Shown in pieces: positions 47,953 to 58,165 of a stretch of DNA of 64,000 bases. The position numbers and the translations under genes were made by a program. The notes beneath the pieces were generated by a model, which searched no databases, was not told the origin of the DNA, and saw nothing but the letters and a program-made list of their open reading frames with translations. The first letter of the stretch is position 1. The number at the start of each line of letters is the position of its first letter. Source of the stretch: Carex sylvatica (taxonomy: Eukaryota > Streptophyta > Magnoliopsida > Poales > Cyperaceae); assembly GCA_964058845.1 (NCBI GenBank), contig CAXKVR010000155.1, positions 26,658 to 90,657 of the forward strand, read 5' to 3'.

Positions 47953-49415
47953 TGATATCTCCATATTATATCTAAATTATGGCCCTAATTTACAATGAAA
48001 CATGTGCTTTAAAGCCTATGAATGTGGACTTTTTACTTGTATTTCGATGAAATGTGGTACTGCTATGCTTTGTTTGGTATTTTGCAGGAAAAAAAGTGAA
48101 AAACTGCATCTGACTACTTTTCATACGGCCCGTATGATATTCTGTACAGACCGTACAAGATCCGCCCAACCACACAGAAGGATCCACAACAGAGGCACAA
48201 AGTCTCCAAGTCAAAGCCAGGCATACGGTCCGTACAGGATCCCGTACGGGCCGTACAACGCTGGTTCGGAAAATTCAGCTGGAATCTGAATTGAGCACGA
48301 TTTGAGGAGCCGAAAAGGAAATCCCTGGAGGCGTGATCTGGGGCATTAAAGGAGATATTCCACAGTAGAAAAAGGGGAATCAATCAATAAATTTCCATCA
48401 ATCATTCTATTCTTGCGAGGTTGCTTGGACAGGAGAAAAAGATGAGAGAAGGGAAGAACGCAAGTTTTGAACGAATCTTCGGATTTTCCACTGTTTTATC
48501 ATGAACTCTTTTATTTCTTGTTATTTGTGTTATCTCATGAACATGAGTAGCTAATTTACTTTGTTTCTAGGGGTAAGATATAGTTTCTAGTTTAGTTTTG
48601 TTTGTATGCTACTTGGATCTTGTGTCGAATGCTTGTTTTTACTATGTTGTGTAGTATTTTGATTGCTTTATTTGTGTTTGCTTGAATTGATTAGTCATCC
48701 CGTTAGATGAATGCGCACATCTAAGTGTTAGGAGCCAAGTCTATGACATTCATTCCAACCGAATAAAGTATATGAAGTAGGGTGAAACCAAGGAGTACCC
48801 GAAAGGCGAAACTTTTCTTGAGGCGAAAGTCATTGGATACTTTTAGTAAACTAACAAGTAACTTAGATAAATTTGGCCAAAATGCGAAAGTTGAGGTTTA
48901 ACGCATCTAAGAGGGAAGTACTTTAGTCCGGTAATCGGGTATTAGGCCAAAATGCGAAAGTTGAGGTTAGGTATCTAGATCTGATCAAAAAGAAACCCTA
49001 AACACAGTATCAACACAAGAAACAGTAGCTGCAACATCAACTCGAGATCCCATACGGACCGTACGGGAATCTGTACGGGCCGTATGCCTCGAGGCTGAAC
49101 AGAAATGAAATATGAACCCTGGAAACTCCTTTTTATCAATTGAAAACAACTTTAATTATCTTTTATTGTCTTTCAGACTTGTCATAAATCAGTATAATTG
49201 TTAGAACTAAAACCAAACCAATCTCTCTCACTTCTAGAATTTCAAGTGATTTTAGGATAAGTCTAGTGTTTTTCTTCCGTCCTTGTGGATCGATACCTGA
49301 GCATACTCAACGACATGATAGTACACTTGTTATCTGAATTGACAGAGTATAACAAAGGTTTACAAAGTATAGCTTGCTATACAGAAACTTTGTAGCATAT
49401 ATTCCAGTGCGATCA
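47953..49415 (+). mobile_element. Solo LTR, copy 2, inserted in the Gag N-terminus of the copia element
   Basis: Begins TGATATCTCC and ends GTGCGATCA, flanked by the perfect 5-bp repeat ATATC (47948-47952 and 49416-49420). It has the family order: GTACTGC block, TTTTGCAGGAA, CATACGGCCCGTATG palindromes (48121-48260 and again at about 49050-49090), GCGAAAGTTGAGG repeats, GTGGATCGATACC and the CAAAGTATAGCTTGC end. Same orientation as copy 1, antisense to the copia genes. Confidence 0.85.
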
Positions 49416-49420
49416 ATATC

Positions 49421-49560
49421 TATGACACCGAGAACTATCATTAAGCTCTCCTTCAAATACTTGAAATTAGTTCCATTCAACATAGGCATATTCTTAAGAC
49501 CTGTAGTAATGCTAGCTGATTCATGAAAAATATACCATAAACACAATTTAGTCTTAATTC
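49421..49560 (-). pseudogene. N-terminal Gag fragment of the copia element
   Basis: It reads PMLNGTNFKYLKESLMIVLG in the Gag frame, the familiar start of plant copia Gag. The frame continues on the other side of solo LTR copy 2 (RETCPTI). Confidence 0.75.
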
Positions 49561-50818
49561 AGAAATTTTAATTATAAATTATTAATTCTAGTAAAGGCCA
49601 TAATGCTCAAAAAATATTTGATGATTTTTCCTTATTGTCACAACGCATCTGAATTTCACAACCAGGTAAGTTCCTAGGTAAGTCAGGGATCACTAGGATT
49701 CGCTTCAAATTCTGACTTGCCTAGATAGAACTAGCATTGACATTGTTATGTTCATAGTGTTGCAATTTGTCTTAATAAATCACCATATATTTCACCATAT
49801 ATTTTATGAGTCTTAATATAATCATAAAACCAAAGTATCGGTTTTCATTAAGCAGCTATCTTTGGGTAACGGGTCAATTTCTTATGATACTTTGGCGCAA
49901 TAATAAAGTACTGATAACCTAGAACATACCGAACAACATGCCTTCCTTTGGGCCGACAATGTTGACATATGTGTAAAATTTTTGATCATCACTATACTTT
50001 ATTATTACTCACTTGCACAAATAATTTTGTAACCATTACCTTCCTTTGGGCCGATAATAATTACATCCATTAATTGCACCTTAACTTCCTTCATAAAATA
50101 CATTTGAATTAACTCATCAAAAAAGGTACCTTTGGGTACAATTAGGAATCAATTAATTCAAATCCAAATTACATATCCCTTTGCCTTTAAAAGAACGATA
50201 ATTTATACCCTAATTATATAATCTAAATGTACAATCAAACTAACGCAAAAGAAAATTTTAATTGCTTCACAATAATTTGCAGTTTTCAAAATTTGACTTT
50301 ACCCTAATCAAATTGTTGCATACTCTGTTGTGGTCTAAAAAATAGCAGCGGAATACTTAAAAAAAAAAATTGCTTAATAGAATAGCAACGAAATATTTGC
50401 TTTGATAATAAAATATTGACTATAATTCATTTTGGGAAAGTTGAATTATATAAGCCGAATCAAATGGATTAATCATATGTATAATTCATTTTGGGTAATA
50501 AAATATTGATCATATATCAGAATGGATCAATATTTTAATCATATATAAGCCGAATCAAAATGGATTCAAAATATCATAATTGTTTAATCAAATTAAATTA
50601 GTTGTTCGGATGATCAGATCAAATATTTGCTTGATTATTATAGTAATCTTCACAGTAGCAATAGAGAGGGCTGATGCCAAATTTGTATTTACCCATTTCA
50701 ACACAGAAAATAGCGTAGGAATACATAGCAAACAATTTCAAAGTAATTGAAAAATCAACAATTAATTACTTATTCTATAGATCAATCCTAAATAAATAAT
50801 CTAAATTGGCATATGAGT
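49561..50818 (-). other. Long untranslated leader of the copia element
   Basis: About 1.26 kb between the PBS and Gag without coding potential. It contains repeated CCTTCCTTTGGGCCGA words (about 49940 and 50040) and a CCTTTGGGTAC word (about 50129). The 50480-50560 part has a direct repeat of ATATAAGCCGAATCAAA. Confidence 0.6.
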
Positions 50819-50831
50819 GGCTCTGATACCA
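50819..50831 (-). other. Primer-binding site for initiator tRNA-Met
   Basis: Minus-strand TGGTATCAGAGCC begins two bases inside the 5' LTR edge. This is the standard plant copia PBS, complementary to the 3' end of tRNA-iMet. Confidence 0.9.
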
Positions 50832-50833
50832 CT

Positions 50834-51630
50834 TGTTGGAACTTTATTGTTACACTAAAACAATTCGACCACATAAACAGTTCAATTCAATATGCCACTA
50901 TTGATCTACCTATGCCAAAATGGCCATCATGCAAAATTCATCAATTCTTAGGGAGCAGACGCAATACCTGATTTTATTAGTGTGTTTGCGTTAAGCTTCT
51001 CTCAAAAGCAATTGATGAACTTGTGTGAGACAGCGGCAAGAAAACCTTCGTACCGATGTAGAGGTTGAAGCGTTGGCGGCCTCCTTAGTGATAGGATGAA
51101 GCCTTCCAAAGCTACAAGACTGCCCTTGTGAGATCGTGTTCACAATTCCTTAATGATCTCACCCCTCTATTCTTTAATGGGGAGAAGTAGAGAAGGCCAC
51201 AGAATTGACTAGATGACGGCTAGAAAATTATGCAACTTTTCGTATATTCTTGTGTTTTGGGGACCAACCTATTTATAGAGATGAGAAGTAGGCATATTGC
51301 CAAACCCTAACCCTAAATTAATTTTCTGGCCACATGCCAACTTTAAAAAATGTGCATAAAAAACGTGCAACTGCATCAAAATTCGTGCAGCAGCTAGAGA
51401 ATCAGTTTTCCTTAATTGCAAATTTCAGAATCAGTCCATCAATGATTTGATCTTTGCCTAAATTGTTCTACACATTTGTGGATCACATTCTAATGAATAT
51501 ATTGATTGTCTATTTCCTTATTTGATCACTTTAATTGACAATCATGTATGACAGTAAACAATACATAATTAGATTACATGTATGCTCAATGTTGACATTA
51601 AATCCAACGAAATTAGTAATAAATCCAACA
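50834..51630 (-). repeat. 5' LTR of the copia element (right side)
   Basis: 797 bp starting TGTTGGAACTTTATTG and ending AATAAATCCAACA. It is longer than its partner mainly because GTGCATAAAAAAC is a local duplication next to GTGCAACTGC near 51350. Confidence 0.9.
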
Positions 51631-51635
51631 TCTAT

Positions 51636-53617
51636 AACAATCCTACCTGGAGAGATCGATGCATCTGATTCTGAGATATATAGCTTAGAAAAGTGGGGAC
51701 CAACAACAATTTGACAATCATCATTTCTTAATTAGTTTCTACACTGTATAATATCCATATTTAAATCATATATATATATACGTGCTCTTAAAAACAAATA
51801 ATTGACAGCAAACAGTGCTAATTAGTTTTCTTAATACCACGCGGCACATCACGAGACAATGAATCAATTAGGAATTAAATCACACAGAAGCGTGATCCTC
51901 TGAGGTACGATCGTATTGTGAAAACGACAAGGCTAATTGGTATTTGGTACACGGCGCCCGGAAGATAAAAAAAAAAAAGATAAGATGCGTGGGTCCCAGA
52001 AGAAGTGAAAGCCCAGATTCCGTGGGTCCCCAGGAGCATAAACGGTGACGGAGGTGAGAAAATTTTGCTTCTCCGTCCTTTCCTATTGTTTAACTTTGTA
52101 GTATATGCGGAAGAGAATCAGGTTCCACTCGTCACTCGTGTGGTCCCCGCAGAAATGCAAACGTAGCTTTCTACGCTTTTATTTTTAAGTGAATGGCTAT
52201 CCGAATAACACACATATTATTTAGAAACTTCACTATTTGACTCTCCGATAACAATGATTATTATGGACTTCATTTTTTTTTATGAATAATTAAATAAAAG
52301 TCGGTAGACTAAACTTTTATTTTTATTTTTATTTTTTATCTGAAAGAAGCAATTTTACATTCGCTATTGCACAATACGGTGATGACAGGAGTCATCAGAT
52401 TTCTATTAGACGGTGTGGATCATGTCAAATATCCTCCTTTTTGAAAAATCAAACCATTCATGAACACAAACGTTTAGTAGCATCCACTAGATATTTGAAT
52501 TAATCATTTTAAGCACATGCCCGATATCTTCCATATGATTTGATTTAATGAAACCTTTATGCCATGCGTATCTTAATTTGCAGGAGTTTGTGTTTCTATT
52601 TTATTATTTTTTTAGTAAAAGTTAAATATCAAGTCATATAATTATTTAATATTCACAAATAATTCTCACTATTTCTAACATGCTACTTTCGAACAAAAAA
52701 TATTTTCTTTAGCCACTAAATCAAAGACTAATTTTTCGAGTTTGTATTTCCATCGCAAATGCATCAACAATTTTTTGGAAGCGAAGCTACAATCAGGTCA
52801 CGCTATATATTATAAAAAAAATGTTTCTTCTTTTATTTAATTTAATTGTTCCTTTTCTCTAATCTACTTGATTAATTAGTACGTTTACTTGGTTAATGTC
52901 ACTTCCAATTAATAATATGCAAAAAGTGAATTAACGCGTTGAATTTTCGATATATTAATGAATTACTTTGTTAATGACACTTCCATTGGCACCTCTATTT
53001 GGGATCCATATTTAATCTTGGAATTCAAATCCAGTACAATACATGACTGTATAGAATGAATTACTTTGTTAATTTTAATCTGATATGAATCTTAAAGCAG
53101 ATTATTCTGTATTTCAAATGGACACTAAATTAATTTTGATCTAGCTACGAGTATTCTACACGGTCATGTATCTGGCGACCTATTCTCAACACAACACGTT
53201 TGGGTGAAAAAAAATACTATTCTCAACAAAGGAATAGCTCGGGTTAGCTGCTATTATGCTATTCCTATGAAATGTTGGATTAGCGATTCTTCCAAACTCA
53301 GGAATAGCTGCTATTCCGAGCTATTCCTTGATTCATCCAAACGCACCCTTAGTATTTAACTTGAAGCATCAAAGTATTTATCTTGAATTTGTAAAGTATT
53401 AATCCCTATTCAATGATCTCTATTTATGAAAGAATAAATTAATCCATCAATTGTTCCTGCACAGATATATTTTTTTTTTAATCATCCCCGCACAATTGGT
53501 GACCATTAAATAAACAATCCCCTCATAAATACTTGTCAGTTATCCCCGTACAAATTATTATTATTTTTTTATTTGTCCCCTCACAACTAGGACCATTAAA
53601 TAAACAATTTCCTCACC
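51636..53617. other. Gene-free DNA with a small MITE relic
   Basis: No gene is supported. Around 53186-53351 an element starts near CACGTTTGGGTG and ends TCATCCAAACGCACCC, with AGGAATAGCTCGG/CCGAGCTATTCC pairing inside, typical of small TIR elements. The rest is AT-rich and unique-looking. Confidence 0.35.
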
Positions 53618-54120
53618 CAATGATAAATATTTTTCAGACATAATGATAAATATTTTATGCTACATGGATAAATACTTCTCAAACATAATTGCAACTTTTA
53701 GTAAAACATCAATAATAAATACTTCTCACACATAATGATAAATATTTTATATTACATGGATAAATACTTTATATTACATGGATAAATACTTCTCATACAT
53801 AACTGCAACTTTTAATAAAACATCAATGATAAATACTTTATATTACATTGATAAATACTTTATGTTACATGAATAAATACTTCTCAGACATAATTGCAAT
53901 TTTCAGTAAAACATATGTATGTCAAAGACAATGATAAATACTTCTCAAATATAATGATAAATACTTGTCAGAACAATGATAAATACTTTTTTGAATTTTG
54001 TTCTTGAACCAATAAGTAATGTTTAATCAAATCAAAGTATTATCATGTTAGGGACAATGATAAATACTTTTCAGACATAATGATAAATACTTGTCAGAAC
54101 AATGGTAAATACTTTTTTGA
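53618..54120. repeat. Degenerate short tandem repeats of GATAAATACTT type
   Basis: GATAAATACTT/GATAAATATTT recurs many times with variable spacers such as CTCAGACATAAT, TATATTACATG and GCAACTTTTAGTAAAACATC, the last recurring three times (about 53691, 53803 and 53906). Looks like a decayed minisatellite. Confidence 0.6.
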
Positions 54121-54144
54121 ACATCAATAAACAGATAAATAATT

Positions 54145-54290
54145 GTTAACGGGAATTGTTATTAAATGACAGTATAATTAATGCGGAAATTGTTATTAGA
54201 TAACAGTATAATTAATGCGAGGATTGTTATTAAAAGGATAGTATAATTAATGCGAGAATTGTTATTAAATGACAGTAATTAATGCGGAGA
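54145..54290. repeat. 34-bp tandem repeat, four units
   Basis: Units of ATTGTTATTAAATGACAGTA followed by TAATTAATGCGG start at about 54155, 54189, 54223 and 54258. Confidence 0.7.
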
Positions 54291-55136
54291 TAAATGAAAA
54301 TTATTAGTAGAATTAATGGGGGATAAAAGACAGATAAGAAAGTTAATTTGGAGAGAGAGAGTGGGGGGATAAATAGGAGGACAGAGATGAGGGGGATGAT
54401 ATAATTATTCTTTGTTCTAATGGGTATATCATTCCAATTAACAATTGTTAATGTTGCTACTAGAGTATTTTCCATTTTAAACAGAGATTCGATATAATAA
54501 ATATTTAGAATGACTAACAATCTGCTAGTTTTTATTGAATTTGTGATGACTTGTAATGGTCTCGTTTTTATGTAAAATGATAACTTAATATTATTTTTAT
54601 ACGTAACCTAGAATAATAGTGTCCAATTATTTACACTCATTTGAGTATTGAATGCATTGTTTTTTTTATTTTTTTATATTATAGTCTATTTCTCTTTGTA
54701 AATTTCAGAATAATTTATGAGACTTGAAAGTTTAAAGTTTCATTATTATAAATTATGATTTATACCACAACGAAGATTTTTGAATTGTCGGTTAGGGTTT
54801 AAAAGTATGACACGTTCAAGAATTAGTTGACAAGATTCAATTTTGACAATTACAAATTAAAACCCTTGAGAGATAATATTAAAATTTATTATTATGAATA
54901 TTATTTTTTTAATTTAACATAATTATCGCAACTCATTGTCTTGGTCTTCATGAATCCATTAAATTAGGTAGATAGCATAATTGAAATCCATTTTGGTCTC
55001 ATTAAATTAGGTAGAATGAGATCTAGACCGTTTGTTTGGAATCTCAAAGACCCTCCTTAATGGAGAGGGAGAGGGAGAGGGTACGCCAAGCAATGCACAA
55101 CAAAACACCTCTCCTTAATCAAGATGCACCTCGTTT
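54291..55136. other. Gene-free AT-rich DNA
   Basis: No gene is seen. A purine-rich GGAGAGGGAGAGGGAGAGGG run lies at 55060-55080, just before the 400-bp tandem array. Confidence 0.35.
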
Positions 55137-56358
55137 CAATAGATCGAAAATCAAACGGCAGTTAAACATATCACCTCCAAATTAAACATTCTATATATTC
55201 ATCATGAAAATCTAATTTACGCAAGTTACTCAATTTTTAATTTGTCATAATCACTTTATTTAGGTAGAACTAAACACGTGTTAGGATGGACAATTTCTTT
55301 TTCATGATTTCGACATGTCTTCTTATAATGTGACCATCAACTTTCCGTTAGCTTTTCAAATAAATTAATCGACGAAGACTGCATTAAAATAGTGTCAAAA
55401 TTTAGTGGTTCGTGAAAAGACATTATTTTTTTTGACAAATTCATTACCAAATCGAAATTTAGTAACTTTTAGAGATATTTACCTCAGAAGAAATTGCATG
55501 CGTGGTGCACCAATAAATTTTTGTTCTCTCAACAAAAATTTTCAATAGATCGGTAATTAAACATATTAGTTCGAAATTAAATATTATACAAAATTAATCA
55601 CGAAATTTTAATTTACGAAAGTTACTAAATTTTTAGTTTATCATAATCACTTTATCTAGGCAGAATTATACACGTGTTAGGATCGACAATCCTTTTTTTT
55701 CCTAGTTTCAAATTGCCTTCTTATTAACATAACTACAACCTTCCATTAGTTTTTGAATAAAATTAATCGACGAAGAGACTCGATTAAAATAGTGTGAAAA
55801 TTTAGTGGTTCGTGAAAAGACATTATTTTTTTTGACAAATTCATTATCAAATCGGAATTTAGTAATTTTTAGAGATATTTATCTCAGTAGAAATTGCATG
55901 CGCGGTGCACCAATAAATTTTTGTTCTGTCAACATAAATTTTTAATTGATCGACAATTAAACATATCAATTCGAAATTAAATATTATATAAATTAATCAC
56001 GAACTTTTAATTTACGGAAGTTACTAAAATTTTAATTTATCGGAATCACTTTATCTAGATAGAACTAAACACATGTTACGATGGACAATTATTTTTCTTT
56101 TTTCTAGTTTGGATATATCTTCTCATTAACGTGATCATCATTTTTCCGTTAGCTTTTTTTAATAAAATAACCGACAAAGTTACTTGATTAAAGTAGTGTA
56201 GATATTGAGTGGTTCGTGAAAAAATATTAATTCTTTTGACCAATTTATTATCAAAGACAAATTTTAGTAACTTCTAGAGACATCTACCTCATACGAATTT
56301 GTGCGTGCGGTGCACCAATAAATTCTCGTTCTTTAGAAATAAAATTTTGAATAGATCA
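55137..56358. repeat. Tandem array of about 400-bp units, three copies plus the start of a fourth
   Basis: Equivalent points CAATAGATCG (55137), CAATAGATCG (55543), TAATTGATCG (55943) and GAATAGATCA (56349) give periods of 406, 400 and 406 bp. Each unit keeps ACACGTGTTAGGAT-type and TAGTGGTTCGTGAAAA blocks and ends GGTGCACCAATAAATT. Units are visibly diverged. No coding frame runs through them. Confidence 0.75.
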
Positions 56359-57480
56359 ACAATTAAATTGTAAAAATTAAATATTTATTTTTTTATCTTC
56401 AAATTGAGACAGCTTGATCTCGTATTTTTTTAGATTTTGAATGTTACAGATTGATGTACTATGTCAATAGCTTAGTTTTCGATGTGTTTTGGACTATTTT
56501 TTTCCTGATAAAATTAAATTGGAACTAATAGATCACCTTTTAGAATTACACTAGATCATAACTTGCAAAGAGTTATGATTTCCCTGTCTCATTTAAATTT
56601 AACAAGAATACCAGTCAAGCTCAGGTCCAAGTAAATTCAAGTTTTTATTTTCCAATCTGTATCACATTTAATAAGATAAGCATATAAAATAATCTCTTTG
56701 TTACCTCAATCAATAATTTATAAACAAGAAATTTTGGCTGTCAATGTATCCTATAGAGTAATCAATAAATATAAAATATATATGATACTTTCTTGAGCGT
56801 GCATTTAAGCATCTCATGCTTAAAACAACTATGAGATTGTTTAATGCAATATTTTTTATAGTATAATTGACATAGATTTTATATAAATTGAGGCCAAAGG
56901 ATGCACAGTTGGTTGTAAATATAAAATGTTATAAAATACATTTATTTCGTTTACTATTTATTCAGACTAGATAATATAAATTATCACTTTTATTTTATTG
57001 TTATACGCTGTCCATCATCCTTGACTAGTAAAATTAAAGAACAAATAAAATACATTTGTTCAGGTTTTAGATTGGGACGGACACTTCCTTCTTGCATTGC
57101 AAAAATACAATTTCTAGCTTATTATTTCTTGAAATTGCCATTCATTCTAACTTATAAATCATGCAATTTTATATCATGGAAACAACACATAAAAGATGAT
57201 GACTTGCGACTTATTTTGAAGCTCAACTAACCAAAAAAGAAAAGAAATAAAATATGATAGTTGTAGGTACTAGGTAGCATATTTGCCATTTCTGCTATTC
57301 AAATTCCTAGAAATGCGCTTTTCTTTTACACTTGTGACTTGCCCAAAAGAAAACATAATAAGAAAATGAGAAGAAGAAAAGAAATGGTTTTAAATTCAAT
57401 TTGGGGCGGCGTGCGTGGCACGTGAGAAGGGGCAAAAATGTAACTTTAAGAGGGATTAAAAAGAACGGAAATTGAGGATT
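56359..57480. other. Gene-free AT-rich DNA
   Basis: Nothing identifiable is seen. A short plus-strand frame at 57021-57230 has no recognisable content. Confidence 0.35.
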
Positions 57481-58165
57481 CCAATTCTCTACCCGGCTAC
57501 CCCTTCCTTCCTTGTCCCAACTTCCCAATGATTTCTCTGCCCTCTTTTCTCCTTTCTCTCTCCTCTCTTCCCTCTTCCCTCTTCCTAGCCGCAACATAGA
57601 AATACAGACCAAATAAATTGACAAAAAACAAAAAAAAAGAACCTAACTTTTTTTTCAATAGACCAACGTACACACCTTCTCAATCTCTCTATCTATTATG
57701 GTTATCTCGCGTTGAGTTGAAGCAATACTGATTATGCGCCATGAGCAGGTTTATTGCTTCTTCTTCTTCCTTTTTCTCTTGCTTTATCCTTGAGAAATTT
57801 TGGTTCTTTAAGCTGTTTGCTCGTTTCCATTTCTCTATGTTATCTGTTTTTGGGGACTGGTTCAAGAAGGGAAATAAACCATGTATTTTTCAACTTTTTC
57901 TACTTAATGTTCTCCAAGAAGGAAATATAAATTGATAGACTCGATAGCGTGCTTTTCTTTTTTGCCCTTTTTCTTGTCTCTCCGCGCTACAAAAACGGTA
58001 GGGGTTTGTAGTGGAACATAGGTTATCTTCTCTCTTTTTTTGGAACAATCAATTCAACTAAAGGTTTTTGTATTTTCTAACAAGCTTCATAATTAGTGTC
58101 TTTTATAACACTTATAACACTCCTTCCTTCCCTTTCTTATTTACAGGGACAACTTCTACCTTTTG
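57481..58165 (+). promoter_or_regulatory. Promoter/5' UTR with probable intron of the TMEM131-like gene
   Basis: A pyrimidine-rich tract (57500-57600) typical of plant leaders is followed by a likely 5' intron ending TTATTTACAG at 58146. An ATG at 57741 followed by a donor at 57749 would join in frame to 58147 and add nine residues upstream of the 58166 start. Small upstream ATGs (57697, 57734) would open short uORFs in such a leader. Confidence 0.45.

Larger units (their letters stand above)
41072..51630 (-). mobile_element. Complete but inactive Ty1/copia LTR retrotransposon
   Basis: Both LTRs are present and flanked by the perfect 5-bp duplication TCTAT (41067-41071 and 51631-51635). Coding order on the minus strand is Gag, protease, integrase, reverse transcriptase and RNase H, the copia order. 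A PBS complementary to initiator tRNA-Met and a polypurine tract are in place. The body is broken by in-frame stops and by two solo LTRs of another family (43955-45536 and 47953-49415). Without them it would be about 7.5 kb. By eye I count about 20 mismatches in the first 500 bp of the LTR pair, mostly transitions, so the insertion is not very recent. Confidence 0.92.

Noticed and set aside
50819..50831. TGGTATCAGAGCC considered as part of a tRNA gene
   Set aside because: It is only 13 bp, directly next to the LTR, and no tRNA body follows. It is the primer-binding site.
57021..57230. Plus-strand 69-codon frame
   Set aside because: AT-rich region with no recognisable content or promoter; a chance frame.
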